25,764 nucleotides of DNA from Candidatus Nanopelagicales bacterium (lineage in GTDB: Bacteria > Actinomycetota > Actinomycetes > S36-B12). Positions 8,984 to 17,456 of the stretch are shown here, piece after piece. The translations under genes and the position numbers were made by a program. A model generated the notes under the pieces. That model had not been told where the DNA came from. It made no database searches and saw nothing but the letters and a program-made list of their open reading frames with translations. The first letter of the stretch is position 1. The number at the start of each line of letters is the position of its first letter. The stretch is taken from positions 1-25,764 of the forward strand of contig JALQSY010000008.1 of the NCBI GenBank assembly GCA_023264215.1, in the 5' to 3' direction.

Positions 8984-9850
8984 TCAGCCCGACCGCCGCG
9001 GTCGTCGCTGGCACCTCGGGCAGCGGTACGACGAGCGATTCATGAAGGGCTCGCGCAGGATGGGGCGCCCGCACCGCGAGCACGGCTCGCCCTCACGGCC
9101 GTAGGCCTGGAGCGATCGGTCGAACCAGCCGCTCTCGCCGTTCACGTTGACATAGAGCGAGTCGAACGACGTGCCTCCCTCGGCGAGAGCCTCATCCATG
9201 ACATCCCGGACGTTCGCGAGCAGCCCCAGCGCTCGAGCATTCGACAACCGCTGCGCTGGCAGGTCGTAGTGCAGGCCCGAGCGCCACAGGGCCTCGTCGG
9301 CATAGATGTTGCCGATCCCCGACACCAGGGTCTGGTCGAGCAGGCACCGCTTGACTCCCGAGGCCTTCGCCCGCAGGCGACGCGCGAACGCCCGGTCATC
9401 GAATACCGGGTCCAGCGGATCGCGCGCGATGTGCGCCACGCTCGACGGCACTCGACCGCCCGCGCCGTCGTCGACGAGGTCGTCCACGTGCATGCCGCCG
9501 AACATCCGCTGATCGACGAAGCGCAGCTCCCTCTCGGCGGCGGTCAACCCAATGCGCACGCGCAGGTGGGGCTCGTCCGATGCATGGCTTTCCGGCAGGA
9601 GCAACTGACCGCTCATGCCCAGGTGCGCCACGAGCGCCTCGTCGGAGTCCAGCGACAGCCACAGGTACTTCCCGCGCCGGCTCACGCTGACGATCTGCCG
9701 TCCCGACAGGACGCGGCCCAGATCCGCGGGGCCAGCCTCATGGCGCCGGACCGAGCGCGGCTCGAGCACGTCGACGGACTCGATGCGTCGGCCCGAGACG
9801 TAGGGAGACAGCCCCCGGCGGACGACCTCGACCTCGGGGAGCTCAGGCAT
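8984..9850 (-). CDS. mutM: Formamidopyrimidine-DNA glycosylase (MutM/Fpg)
   Basis: This base-excision repair enzyme removes 8-oxoguanine and formamidopyrimidines and cleaves the abasic site. The N-terminus [14 protein letters not shown] provides the catalytic Pro (after Met removal) and Glu3. Lys61 in SRRGKYLWL matches the conserved catalytic-site lysine. The [17 protein letters not shown] block forms the DNA-binding helix-two-turn-helix. A C-terminal zinc finger has Cys257, Cys260, Cys277 and Cys280, with the conserved Arg in NRSSY. The 288-aa length is normal, so this is Fpg proper and not a zinc-less Nei-like form. Its start overlaps the end of rnc by eight bases, indicating one transcript. 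Confidence 0.97.
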   Translation of the reverse strand: MPELPEVEVVRRGLSPYVSGRRIESVDVLEPRSVRRHEAGPADLGRVLSGRQIVSVSRRGKYLWLSLDSDEALVAHLGMSGQLLLPESHASDEPHLRVRIGLTAAERELRFVDQRMFGGMHVDDLVDDGAGGRVPSSVAHIARDPLDPVFDDRAFARRLRAKASGVKRCLLDQTLVSGIGNIYADEALWRSGLHYDLPAQRLSNARALGLLANVRDVMDEALAEGGTSFDSLYVNVNGESGWFDRSLQAYGREGEPCSRCGRPILREPFMNRSSYRCPRCQRRPRRSG

Positions 9851-10535
9851 CGGCGTGGCGGGCCGTCACGTTGCGATAGGCGGCCTCGGCCGCCTGCTGC
9901 TCCGCCTCCTTCTTGGACCGCCCCTCGCCCTCGCCGTAGACATCCGCGCCGATGATCGCGACCGCCCGGAACGCCTTGGCGTGGTCGGGCCCGGATTCCT
10001 CGACCGCGTAGTCGGGGGCGCCGAGGTCCAGGGCCGCCGTGAGCTCCTGCAGCGATGTCTTCCAGTCCAGGCCCGCGCCCAGCGTGGACGCCCGGTCGAC
10101 GAGCGGGTCGAAGAGTCGATGGACGAGGCCCTCCGCCGTGACGAGGCCGTGCTCGATGTAGACCGCGCCGATCACCGCCTCGAGCGTGTCCGCGAGGATC
10201 GACGACTTGTCGCTGCCGCCCGTGATCTCCTCGCCTCGTCCCAGGCGCAGGTGCTCCCCGAGTCCGAGTCCACGGGCTACGCCGGCGAGCGCGCGCGCAT
10301 TGACGATGGCAGCGCGCATCTTCGCGAGCTGACCCTCCGCGACATCGGGATATCGGCGGTAGAGGGACTCGGTGACGACCAGGCCGAGCACGGCATCACC
10401 CAGGAACTCCAGGCGCTCGTTGGTGGGGATGCCGCCGTTCTCGTAGGCGTAGGAGCGATGCGTCATCGCGAGTTCCATAGCGCCGGTCGGCAGCGTGGCA
10501 CCGCACTCGTCGAGCACTGCGGCGAGGGCGCTCAT
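9843..10535 (-). CDS. rnc: Ribonuclease III
   Basis: This enzyme cleaves double-stranded RNA and processes the rRNA precursor. The signature [13 protein letters not shown] lies at residues 39-51. The second acidic pair is in [15 protein letters not shown]-terminal double-stranded RNA-binding domain runs from [13 protein letters not shown] to [14 protein letters not shown]. The 230-aa length is typical when the ATG at 10535 is used. That start forms an ATGA overlap with the stop of the preceding ACP-like gene. A longer in-frame extension to 10643 overlaps that gene and lacks family similarity, so it is rejected. Confidence 0.97.
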   Translation of the reverse strand: MSALAAVLDECGATLPTGAMELAMTHRSYAYENGGIPTNERLEFLGDAVLGLVVTESLYRRYPDVAEGQLAKMRAAIVNARALAGVARGLGLGEHLRLGRGEEITGGSDKSSILADTLEAVIGAVYIEHGLVTAEGLVHRLFDPLVDRASTLGAGLDWKTSLQELTAALDLGAPDYAVEESGPDHAKAFRAVAIIGADVYGEGEGRSKKEAEQQAAEAAYRNVTARHADA

Positions 10536-10789
10536 GCCGCAGGTCCATGCGACACGCACTGACGCGCCAGGTCTCCCACGGTCGCGGCGTCGGCATCGAC
10601 GCCGCAGGTCCAGCCGAGCTCGGCCATCGCATCCGCCCAGCACAGGCGGGCCAGGGAATCCCAGCCGAGCGTGGTCAGCGGGGTATCGGACCGCAGGGCC
10701 GAGGCGTCCATCCCCAGCACGCGGGCCAGGGCCGCCTGGGCAGCCGAGGCAGCATCGGGCTGGCCGGGACCGGACTCAGCCCTGACCAT
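10532..10789 (-). CDS. Divergent acyl carrier protein-like protein
   Basis: This 85-aa protein has the layout of an acyl carrier protein: a short helix I, a loop with [13 protein letters not shown], then TVGDLARQC near the end, matching the TVGD of helix IV. Ser45 in the DSL motif is the expected phosphopantetheine site. Unlike fatty-acid-synthase ACPs, helix II ([14 protein letters not shown]) lacks the usual run of acidic residues, and the overall length and Trp content are unusual. It begins nine bases after rpmF, with no clear Shine-Dalgarno, and overlaps rnc by ATGA. In many bacteria acpP lies between rpmF and rnc with plsX and fab genes; here only this ACP-like gene occupies that place. 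A specialised or degenerate carrier is inferred; partner enzymes are not visible. Confidence 0.7.
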   Translation of the reverse strand: MVRAESGPGQPDAASAAQAALARVLGMDASALRSDTPLTTLGWDSLARLCWADAMAELGWTCGVDADAATVGDLARQCVSHGPAA

Positions 10790-10798
10790 GCCGAAGGG

Positions 10799-10972
10799 TC
10801 AGACGTCCAGGACGCGGCGCTTTGCGTACGTGCCGCACGTCGGGCACACGGTGTGCGCCAGCTTGGGCTCGCGGCAACGCGCGCAGGTCACCAGGGTGGG
10901 GGCGGCGGCCTTCCACTGGGAACGGCGATGCCGGGTATTGGAGCGGGAGGTCTTCCGCTTGGGAACGGCCAC
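10799..10972 (-). CDS. rpmF: 50S ribosomal protein L32
   Basis: This is a large-subunit ribosomal protein. The N-terminus [20 protein letters not shown] is the classic L32 signature. A zinc ribbon is formed by CARC and CPTC, so this is the zinc-binding form. The 57-aa length is standard. The start is GTG at 10972, eight bases after AAGGA and one base past the stop of the DUF177 gene, so the two are translationally coupled. A longer ORF reading upstream through the DUF177 gene is not used. Confidence 0.97.
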   Translation of the reverse strand: MAVPKRKTSRSNTRHRRSQWKAAAPTLVTCARCREPKLAHTVCPTCGTYAKRRVLDV

Positions 10973-10973
10973 G

Positions 10974-11558
10974 TCAGTCGTCCTTGTCTTCGTCGTGCGC
11001 AGCATCGCGCACTGGTTCGTCGTGCGTTGGCTCGACGAGCAGCGCACCAAGCGCGGCCCACCGAGGGTCGGACTCCTCGTGGCGATGGCCGGGATCGTCC
11101 GCGAGAGGTGCGCCGCACTGCACGCACAGTCCCGGACAGTCGTCCCGGCACAGCGGAGCGATGGGCAGTCGCAGGACGACCGCGTCTCGCACCGTTGCCT
11201 CGAGGTCGATCAGATCGTCCTCGATCTCGGGCGGGGCATCCGCCTCGTCCGACTCGCCCTCGTCCACGACGCGACGTCCGCGTGCGTCCTGGGGCGGGTA
11301 GACGAACAACTCCTGGATGTCCGCGAGCTCCTCCCAGGCCACGGGCTCGAGGCAACGCGCGCACTCGGCGTCGACCCTTGCCCGGGCGGACCCGGAGACG
11401 AGCACCCCCTCCACCACCGACTCGAGCCTCAGATCGAGGTCCAGGTCGCTGCCTTCGGAGACCCTGGCCAGCCCCGACCCCCAGCCCGCAGTCGCCGGCA
11501 CCGTGAGGTGCAGGTCCTTCATCGCTCCCGCCCGGCGGCCGAGTTCGCGAGTGTCCAC
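10974..11558 (-). CDS. YceD/DUF177 family protein (23S rRNA accumulation factor)
   Basis: Members of this family are needed for normal 23S rRNA levels and sit next to rpmF in most bacteria. The visible features are [12 protein letters not shown] near the N-terminus, CARC (Cys66, Cys69 from the GTG start), an acidic middle, and [14 protein letters not shown] (Cys137, 141, 145, 148), the usual C-terminal metal-binding-like motif. It has 194 aa from GTG 11558, but that GTG has no ribosome binding site. The frame stays open upstream through LNALDPRAPYV, which resembles the family N-terminus, to a CTG at 11591 behind GGAGGAG. The true start may therefore be CTG at 11591. It heads the operon with rpmF, the ACP-like gene, rnc and mutM. 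Confidence 0.93.
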   Translation of the reverse strand: MDTRELGRRAGAMKDLHLTVPATAGWGSGLARVSEGSDLDLDLRLESVVEGVLVSGSARARVDAECARCLEPVAWEELADIQELFVYPPQDARGRRVVDEGESDEADAPPEIEDDLIDLEATVRDAVVLRLPIAPLCRDDCPGLCVQCGAPLADDPGHRHEESDPRWAALGALLVEPTHDEPVRDAAHDEDKDD

Positions 11559-11610
11559 GACATAGGGCGCACGGGGGTCGAGGGCGTTCAGGACTCCTCC
11601 GACGTCTTCA

Positions 11611-11628
11611 GGCCGGGAAGGACCGGCC
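11611..11628 (-). other. Leader hairpin upstream of the DUF177-rpmF operon
   Basis: GGCCGG-N6-CCGGCC is a perfect 6-bp inverted repeat. It lies ten bases before GGAGGA and just downstream of the proposed -10, so it would form in the mRNA leader. Confidence 0.45.
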
Positions 11629-11635
11629 GCGCGTC

Positions 11636-11666
11636 AGGATACGCCAGTGGGCTCGTCACCCGCCAA
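11636..11666 (-). promoter_or_regulatory. Candidate promoter of the DUF177-rpmF-rnc-mutM operon
   Basis: On the minus strand TTGGCG (11666-11661) and TATCCT (11641-11636) are separated by 19 bases, slightly longer than the 17-18 preferred. TATCCT fits the TANNNT -10. It lies in the only gap upstream of the operon. Confidence 0.4.
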
Positions 11667-11701
11667 TGAAGGTCCCGCACCCCGAGGGCGCGTGGCGGGC
11701 G

Positions 11702-12193
11702 CTACTCGGGGATGGGGCCCTCCTCGTCGAGGTAGTCCTGCTCCGCCTGGGCCTGGTCACGGAGCTTGTCGCGGCCTCGTTCGACGGCCGCCAGGGTCTT
11801 GTGCAGGGTGATCTCGAAGGTCGCCAGGCGCGCGTCGATGTAGTCGTCGGTCTCGCGCCGCATGCGGGTCACCTCATCCAGGGTCTCCGCGCGAAGGGCC
11901 TCGGACTCCGCCACCGCGACGAGATAGACCTCGTGCTGCGACAGCATCTGCAACTGCTGCTCGCGTGCCTCGGCGATGAGGCGCTCCGCCTCACGCCGAC
12001 CCTCGGTCACGACCGCCTCGCGCTCCGCGAGGAGTTGGTCGGCATCGGAGAGCGAACTAGGCAGGGCGTCGCGGATGTCATCGATCAGGTCGAGGACCAC
12101 GGCGCGATTGACCATGCACGATGCCGACAGGGGCACTGCCTTCGCTTCCTCGACGAGGACGGAGAGTTCCTCGAGCTTCTGATCGACATCCAC
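11702..12193 (-). CDS. SepIVA/DivIVA-like coiled-coil septal protein
   Basis: This is a helical coiled-coil protein of about 163 aa. The start, with LEELSVLVEEAKAVPLSASCMVNRAVVLDLIDDIRDALP, closely resembles mycobacterial SepIVA (Rv2927c), a DivIVA-family protein essential for septation. The rest is a charged helix (ERLIAEAREQQLQML, YIDARLATFEITLHKTL). It is shorter than SepIVA, whose middle coiled coil is longer. The locus, next to DUF177 and rnc, matches Rv2927c. AGGAGG directly abuts an ATG (12199), while an in-frame GTG at 12193 is six bases away and better placed, so GTG is chosen; a farther GTG at 12220 has no ribosome binding site. A role in polar growth or division is inferred from homology. 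Confidence 0.82.
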   Translation of the reverse strand: MDVDQKLEELSVLVEEAKAVPLSASCMVNRAVVLDLIDDIRDALPSSLSDADQLLAEREAVVTEGRREAERLIAEAREQQLQMLSQHEVYLVAVAESEALRAETLDEVTRMRRETDDYIDARLATFEITLHKTLAAVERGRDKLRDQAQAEQDYLDEEGPIPE

Positions 12194-12253
12194 GTCCATC
12201 CTCCTGTCGTCGCGTGGCACGAATGCCGTGCGATCACCCGGGCCGCTGCGACC

Positions 12254-12736
12254 CTAGCGTCGCTCCTCCAGTGTGGCGCGCAGGCGCTCCAGCACCACAT
12301 CCGGGACCAGTCCCTCCACGCTCCCGCCATGGGTCGCGACCTCCTTGACCAGGCTGGAGGACAGGTAGCTGTAGAGGGGGTTGGTGGACACGAAGAGGGT
12401 CTCGACCTCGCCGAGGCGGTAGTTCATCTGGGCCATCTGGAGCTCGTAGTCGAAATCGCTCACGGCCCGAAGGCCCTTCACGATGGCCTGGACGCCGTGC
12501 TCGTTGCAGTAATCGACCAGGAGGCCGTAGAACGAGTCGACCTCGACATTCGGAAGATCGGAGACCACCTCGCGGAGCATCTCGATGCGCTCGTCCACCG
12601 TGAACAGGCTGGACTTGGTCTTGTTGATCAGCACGGCCACGATGACGCGGTCGGCGAGGGTGGCCGCCCGTCGGAAGACATCGAGGTGGCCGTTGGTCAC
12701 CGGATCGAAGGATCCCGGGCAGACCGCGACGCGCAT
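12254..12736 (-). CDS. coaD: Phosphopantetheine adenylyltransferase
   Basis: This enzyme converts 4'-phosphopantetheine and ATP to dephospho-CoA, the penultimate step of coenzyme A synthesis. The nucleotidyltransferase motif PGSFDPVTNGHLD contains the (T/H)xGH element at residues 14-17. KSSLFTVDERIEML, VKGLRAVSDFDYELQMAQMN and YSYLSSSLVKEV are family hallmarks. The 160-aa length is standard from the ATG at 12736, four bases after AGGAGG. An 18-residue extension upstream is non-conserved and rejected. Its ATG shares one base with the rsmD stop (TGATG). The TAG stop lies within TAGGGT, a possible -10 for the following septal gene. Confidence 0.97.
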   Translation of the reverse strand: MRVAVCPGSFDPVTNGHLDVFRRAATLADRVIVAVLINKTKSSLFTVDERIEMLREVVSDLPNVEVDSFYGLLVDYCNEHGVQAIVKGLRAVSDFDYELQMAQMNYRLGEVETLFVSTNPLYSYLSSSLVKEVATHGGSVEGLVPDVVLERLRATLEERR

Positions 12737-13326
12737 CACGCCTCCTGTTGCATCCGAGCCGTTCCTGGCGGTTTCGCCTGACCGTACCAAAGCCGCGTGT
12801 CGCCGTAGCCCCGATCATGGAGCGGCTCGAACCCCTCCGCGGGAAAGGGGGATGCCGACCGCCGCGAGCGTTCGACGACGACCAGCGCGTCGTCGGCGAA
12901 GGCACCGGAGCGACCCAGCCGTGCGAGGAGCCCGCTGACGTCGTCGTCGGGCACGGCGTACGGGGGATCGACGTAGACCAGATCGAAGGCCGTGTCTGCC
13001 GGTGACCACTCGAAGGCGTCGGCCGAGACGACATGTGCCCGCGGATCCACGGCCGCGACATTGGCGCGCAGGACGTCGAGGCAGCGCCGGTCGCGCTCGA
13101 CCAGCGTCGCGTGCGCCGCCCCTCGACTGAGCGCCTCCAGGCCCACGGCACCGGACCCGGCGAACAGGTCGAGCACGTGCACATCGCCCCAATCGCCGCC
13201 GCGGCCCCGCACATGTGCATCGAGGCTCGAGAACAGCGCCTCGCGCACCCTGTCGGTGGTCGGCCGCGTGCCAGTGGGAGGGGCGGCGAGCCTGCGACCG
13301 CCCGCCGTGCCGGCGATGATGCGCAT
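12736..13326 (-). CDS. rsmD: 16S rRNA (guanine-966-N2)-methyltransferase RsmD
   Basis: This SAM-dependent enzyme methylates 16S rRNA during 30S assembly. The N-terminus MRIIAGTAGGRRL and the block RPTTDRVREALFSSL are typical. Motif I is DLFAGSGAVG (53-62), with the acidic residue in LVERD. The catalytic DPPY is at 120-123. The 196-aa length fits. The ATG at 13326 comes one base after the recG stop (TGACATG). The rsmD-coaD pairing is conserved widely. Confidence 0.95.
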   Translation of the reverse strand: MRIIAGTAGGRRLAAPPTGTRPTTDRVREALFSSLDAHVRGRGGDWGDVHVLDLFAGSGAVGLEALSRGAAHATLVERDRRCLDVLRANVAAVDPRAHVVSADAFEWSPADTAFDLVYVDPPYAVPDDDVSGLLARLGRSGAFADDALVVVERSRRSASPFPAEGFEPLHDRGYGDTRLWYGQAKPPGTARMQQEA

Positions 13327-13327
13327 G

Positions 13328-15589
13328 TCAGCCCTTCTCCAAGAACTCGGCGCGATCGTCATCGTGCAGCAGGCGGATGCGATCGCGCAGTACGGCGTGA
13401 CGGGTCAGGTCGGGGTCATCCGCAACGAGGTCGTGGGCTGCCTGGCGCGCCTCCTCGACCAGGTGCTCGTCGCGAATCACCTCGAGCAGGCGCAGCGAGG
13501 ACCGGCGCCCGGACTGCGCGGTGCCGAGGATGTCCCCCTCGCGCCGGGCCTCCAGATCCACCCGGGCCAACTCGAATCCATCGGTGGTCGCGGCCACGGC
13601 GGCCAGGCGCTCGCGCGATGACGATCCGGCGTCCGCGCCGGTCACCAGCAGGCACAGCCCATCGCCGCCGCCTCGGGCAATGCGGCCCCGCAACTGATGG
13701 AGTTGGGAGATGCCGAATCGCTCCGCATCGAGGATCACCATCATGGAGGCGTCGGGTACGTCGACGCCGACCTCGATGACGGTCGTCGAGACCAGCAGGT
13801 CGTAGGCCTCCGGACTCTCCTGCGGAAGGGTGAACCGGCGCATGGCCTCGTCCTTGGCCTCGGCCGGCATGCGCCCGTGCAGGATGCCGATCCGCAGGCC
13901 GACGAGCCACCGCTCGTCGAGGGCGCGGGCGACATCGATGACGCTGGACATCGCCGGGCCGTCGTCGGAGCCGGACGGCTTGGCCGATCCGCCGGTGCCG
14001 ATCTCATCAGAACTCGTGACATCGTCGTCATCACCGATGCGCGGGCACACGACGAAGACCCGACGCCCCTGCGCGACCTCTTCGCGCACCCTCTCCCACG
14101 CGCGTGCCAGATGGGCCGGGTGCTCGCGGGGAGCGACGACGTGGGTCGAGATGCGGCCACGGCCCGGGGGGTACTCATCGATCACGCTCACGTCGAGATC
14201 CCCGAAGACGGTCATCGCCACCGTGCGCGGGATGGGAGTCGCGGTCATCACCAGCACGTGGGGGCGCGTCTGGGCTCCGCGCGACGTGAGCGCTGCTCGC
14301 TGCTCGACCCCGAAACGGTGCTGCTCATCGACCACGACCAGTGCGAGATCGTGGAATTCGACGCTCTCCTCGAGCAGGGCGTGGGTGCCGACCACGATGC
14401 CCGCCTCACCGCTGGCGATGGCGGCGAGCTCATCACGGCGCTGGCGAGCGCCCTGCGATCCGGACAGGAAGGCGATGCGGGTGCCGAACTCGCCGGCCCG
14501 CAGCAGCCCCGTCTCGGCGAGGGAGCCCATGTGATCGCGCAGCGTGCGCAGATGCTGCTGGGCCAGCACCTCGGTGGGTGCGAGGAGCGCAGCCTGGGCG
14601 CCGCTGTCCACGACCTGCAGCATGGCGCGTAGCGCGACGAGCGTCTTGCCGCTGCCGACGTCACCTTGGATGAGCCGCTGCATCGGGTGATCGCCGCCGA
14701 GATCGGCCGCGATCTCGGCACCGACGCGCTGCTGTGCGCCAGTGAGGCCGAAGCGCAGACGACGGTCGAACTCGTCGAGGATGCCGTCGGACCGGAGCGG
14801 GCGGGGCACGGCCGCCACGCCGAGCCGCTCCCTGCGCCGCTGCGCGAGGACGACCTGGAGGTCGAACGCCTCCTCGAAGCGCAGGCGTCGGTGCGCTTCG
14901 GCGATCGCATCGCGATCGACCGGACGATGGACCGAGCGCAGGGCGGCATCGAGGCTGACCAGATCCCTGTCCTCGCGCAGCGCGGCAGGGAGGGGATCGT
15001 CGATGTCCCCCAGGGAGTCCAGGGCGAGCCGCACCGTCCGCTGGATCTTCCAGCTCGGCAGGCCTGCGGTGGCCGGATAGATCGGGATGAGGAGGTCGCC
15101 GAAGGCCGCCTCGGCCTCGCGGTCGCGCTCCTCGTCGCCGGCTGCCTCGCCCTCGGGCGCTCCGGCGCCGCGGTCGGGGATCATGACGTGACGAGGATGG
15201 GCGAGTTGGCGCGTGCCGCCGTAGGCCGACACCGTCCCGGCGAACAGCCCCCGTCGTCCGACGCGGAACTCGCGCTCGGCGCGCCAGGGCTGATTGAAGA
15301 ACACCAGGCTGATGCGTCCTCGCCCATCGGAGACGACCACCTCGGTCACAGTCCCCTTGCGCTGCTGCATGCGTCGCGTGGTCGCCGAGACGACCTCGGC
15401 GAAGACGGTGACGTGCTCGCCTACCTCGAGCGAGTCGAGATCGGTGAGCTCGCCGGGGTCGATGTAGCGGCGCGGGTAGTGACGCAGTAGGTCGTCGACG
15501 GTCTCGATGCCGAGGCCGTCGCGTAGCGCCTTGGCGGTCTTGCCGCCGGCGACGGCGGACGCCGGCGAGGCCAGGCTGACGCGTGCCAC
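13328..15589 (-). CDS. recG: ATP-dependent DNA helicase RecG
   Basis: This superfamily 2 helicase regresses stalled forks and processes Holliday junctions. The N-terminal wedge/OB region covers about residues 30-140 (DLLRHYPRRYID, FAEVVSATTRRMQQRKGTVTEV). Walker A is GDVGSGKT near 310. The DEQH box is in VVVDEQHRFGVEQR near 422, and TATPIPRT follows near 450. STTVIEVGVDVPDA and QLHQLRGRIARGG (motif VI) lie towards the C-terminus. At 753 aa it is a usual size, with a non-conserved acidic insertion near residues 140-165. GTG at 15589 is five bases after GGAG; a GTG at 15595, overlapping the previous stop as GTGA, is the alternative. Confidence 0.97.
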   Translation of the reverse strand: MARVSLASPASAVAGGKTAKALRDGLGIETVDDLLRHYPRRYIDPGELTDLDSLEVGEHVTVFAEVVSATTRRMQQRKGTVTEVVVSDGRGRISLVFFNQPWRAEREFRVGRRGLFAGTVSAYGGTRQLAHPRHVMIPDRGAGAPEGEAAGDEERDREAEAAFGDLLIPIYPATAGLPSWKIQRTVRLALDSLGDIDDPLPAALREDRDLVSLDAALRSVHRPVDRDAIAEAHRRLRFEEAFDLQVVLAQRRRERLGVAAVPRPLRSDGILDEFDRRLRFGLTGAQQRVGAEIAADLGGDHPMQRLIQGDVGSGKTLVALRAMLQVVDSGAQAALLAPTEVLAQQHLRTLRDHMGSLAETGLLRAGEFGTRIAFLSGSQGARQRRDELAAIASGEAGIVVGTHALLEESVEFHDLALVVVDEQHRFGVEQRAALTSRGAQTRPHVLVMTATPIPRTVAMTVFGDLDVSVIDEYPPGRGRISTHVVAPREHPAHLARAWERVREEVAQGRRVFVVCPRIGDDDDVTSSDEIGTGGSAKPSGSDDGPAMSSVIDVARALDERWLVGLRIGILHGRMPAEAKDEAMRRFTLPQESPEAYDLLVSTTVIEVGVDVPDASMMVILDAERFGISQLHQLRGRIARGGGDGLCLLVTGADAGSSSRERLAAVAATTDGFELARVDLEARREGDILGTAQSGRRSSLRLLEVIRDEHLVEEARQAAHDLVADDPDLTRHAVLRDRIRLLHDDDRAEFLEKG

Positions 15590-15591
15590 GC

Positions 15592-17229
15592 TCACTCCAC
15601 GCCGATGATGACCGGCCAGAGCGGCTGACCGCCGTCGATGAGGACGGCATCGATTCCCGGATGGCGTCGTACGGCCGCATCGACGATGGCCTGAGCCTGC
15701 GCGACCGGGAGTTCCTCTCCCCGCACGACGGTGAGGAGTTCCCCGCCCGTGCCGACCAGTCGGTCGACCAGGGCATCGGCGGTCGTCGCCACATCCGAGC
15801 CGATCTGGACGATGTCGCCCTCGGCAAGCCCGAGCACATCGCCCTCGCGACAGGGCCCGACCATCGTCAGGGCGTCCTTGGACGCCACGGTGACGGCGGC
15901 GTAGCGAGTTGCCGCCACCGCCCGGGTCATGGCGATCACGTCGTCGTCGAAGCGCGCGCCCGGATCGTGGACCGCGAGCGCCGCCAGGCTCTGCACGATC
16001 GCCCGAGCGGGGATGACCGAGACGCGCAGACCCTCACCGCGGGCCTGCTCCGCCGCCGCCTCGGCGACCGCGAGCGAGTCGGAATCGCTGGGGAGCACGA
16101 CGACCTCAGCGGCCTGCGTGCGTCGCATGCCGTCGAGCAGTTCCGCCGTCGATGGCCGGCGACGGGGTCGCGCGGCGACCGCGATCGCGCCCTGGTCCGC
16201 GACCACCTGCGCGGTGCCGGGGCCGTGCGTGACGACGACGAGGCCTCGGCCGGCCATCGGGGATATCGCTGCAGCGAGGTACGTCACCCGGATGCGCTCG
16301 ATCGGCCCGACGGCCAGGCCAGCCTCGATCGCGGCACCGGCATCGTGCACGTGGACGTGGACGTTCCACATCCGATCGTCACCGGTGACCATGAGGGAAT
16401 CGCCGAGCGGCTCGAGCGACTCCCGCAGCGTGGCCATGGCCGCGGGCGTCGCCGTGATCACGTACATCACCTCGTACGACGGCTCGCCGTGGCCGAGGAC
16501 GGGCGCGCCGTGCACGACGTGAGGCGCGGGAAGCTTGGCCCGCGATGTGGTCTGGGGTCTGCGCCGCCGCACCCCGGTCACGACATCGAGCAGCGCGTCG
16601 TAGACCACGACCAGCCCCTGGCCTCCGGCGTCGACGACGCCGGCATCGCGAAGGGCCGGCAACTGCTCCGTGGTGCCCGCGAGCGCCGCGTGCGAGGCCG
16701 ACACCGCGCTCTCGATGACGCCAACGAGGTCGCTACCCGTCACGACGGCGCCGTCGGCTGCGTCAGCCGCGGCGCGCGCGACGGTGAGGATCGTGCCCTC
16801 CACCGGGTGCGACACCGCGGCGTAGGCGCCGTCGCAGGCCGCACGCAGGGCACGCGCGACGATCGGGCCGGTGAGCACATCTTCGTCGCCGCTATCGCCG
16901 AGGACCCCGGCCACACCGCGAACGATCTGCGCGAGGATCACGCCCGAATTGCCACGGGCGCCCAGCAGCGCCCCGCGGGCCATCGCACCGGCAACGTCCT
17001 CGGTGCTCGGGCGCCGCCCGTGGTCGTCCGCCGCATCGAAGGCTTCGTCGACCGCCGCGCAGGCAGACTCGACGGTGAGGAACATGTTCGTGCCGGTGTC
17101 CCCATCGGGCACGGGGAAGACATTGAGTGCGTCGATGGCCACGCGCTCCTCGCCCAGCGCGGCCAGGGATGCCTCGGCCCACGCCCGGACGGCTGCGGCG
17201 TGCAGCCGGGTGGGACGTGACGGCGCCAT
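15592..17229 (-). CDS. DAK2/DhaL-domain protein, FakA-like (fatty acid kinase family)
   Basis: The N-terminal DhaL (DAK2) domain is plain: NVFPVPDGDTGTN at residues 36-48 holds the Asp cluster that binds Mg-ATP, and GARGNSGVILAQ follows at 90-101. DAGGQGLVVVYDALL closes the domain. The C-terminal half (EVMYVITA, NVHVHVHDAGAAIEAGL, AAEVVVLPSDSDSLAVAEAA, VASKDALTMVG) matches the FakA layout. In Firmicutes FakA phosphorylates fatty acids held by FakB; no FakB is seen here. The 545-aa length is usual. The ATG at 17229 follows GAGGAGGGG. It is linked to recG and rpmB as in Mycobacterium and Streptomyces. The precise substrate in actinobacteria is uncertain. Confidence 0.9.
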   Translation of the reverse strand: MAPSRPTRLHAAAVRAWAEASLAALGEERVAIDALNVFPVPDGDTGTNMFLTVESACAAVDEAFDAADDHGRRPSTEDVAGAMARGALLGARGNSGVILAQIVRGVAGVLGDSGDEDVLTGPIVARALRAACDGAYAAVSHPVEGTILTVARAAADAADGAVVTGSDLVGVIESAVSASHAALAGTTEQLPALRDAGVVDAGGQGLVVVYDALLDVVTGVRRRRPQTTSRAKLPAPHVVHGAPVLGHGEPSYEVMYVITATPAAMATLRESLEPLGDSLMVTGDDRMWNVHVHVHDAGAAIEAGLAVGPIERIRVTYLAAAISPMAGRGLVVVTHGPGTAQVVADQGAIAVAARPRRRPSTAELLDGMRRTQAAEVVVLPSDSDSLAVAEAAAEQARGEGLRVSVIPARAIVQSLAALAVHDPGARFDDDVIAMTRAVAATRYAAVTVASKDALTMVGPCREGDVLGLAEGDIVQIGSDVATTADALVDRLVGTGGELLTVVRGEELPVAQAQAIVDAAVRRHPGIDAVLIDGGQPLWPVIIGVE

Positions 17230-17354
17230 GAACCCCTCCTCGGGAGCCCGGGCGCGGTCGCGCCCCTTCGTCACCGTATCCCCCGACCCCGACGCCGCCG
17301 GGCTGCCTCGGCGCACGGCGCGGCTCCCGGGCCCGTCCGGCGGCATGGCCCGGT

Positions 17355-17384
17355 TTGGGACCCGTGCCCCCTCTCGGCTACCCT
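17355..17384 (+). promoter_or_regulatory. Candidate sigma-70-type promoter of rpmB
   Basis: TTGGGA (17355-17360) and TACCCT (17379-17384) are separated by 18 bases. This gives a leader of about 66 bases before rpmB. The rest of the 227-base divergent region (17230-17456) is GC-rich, and I see no clear promoter for the DAK2 gene in it. Confidence 0.55.
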
Positions 17385-17456
17385 CATGGGGCTGCCGTCG
17401 CAGGCAGCGCGCGATGGGGCCGAATGGGCCCACGCCGACGACCTGAGGAGTTCACC

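Noticed and set aside
5240..9955. A 1571-codon open frame on the plus strand, antisense to smc and mutM
   Set aside because: It is a shadow of GC-rich codon use: smc and mutM on the other strand have full family motifs, and this frame is low-complexity with no recognisable domain.
10536..10643. Longer N-terminus for RNase III
   Set aside because: It overlaps the ACP-like gene completely and has no RNase III similarity; the ATG at 10535 forms a normal ATGA overlap.
15583..17220. A 545-codon open frame antisense to the DAK2 gene
   Set aside because: The opposite strand encodes a clear DhaL-domain protein; the antisense product is His/Arg/Asp-rich with no motif.
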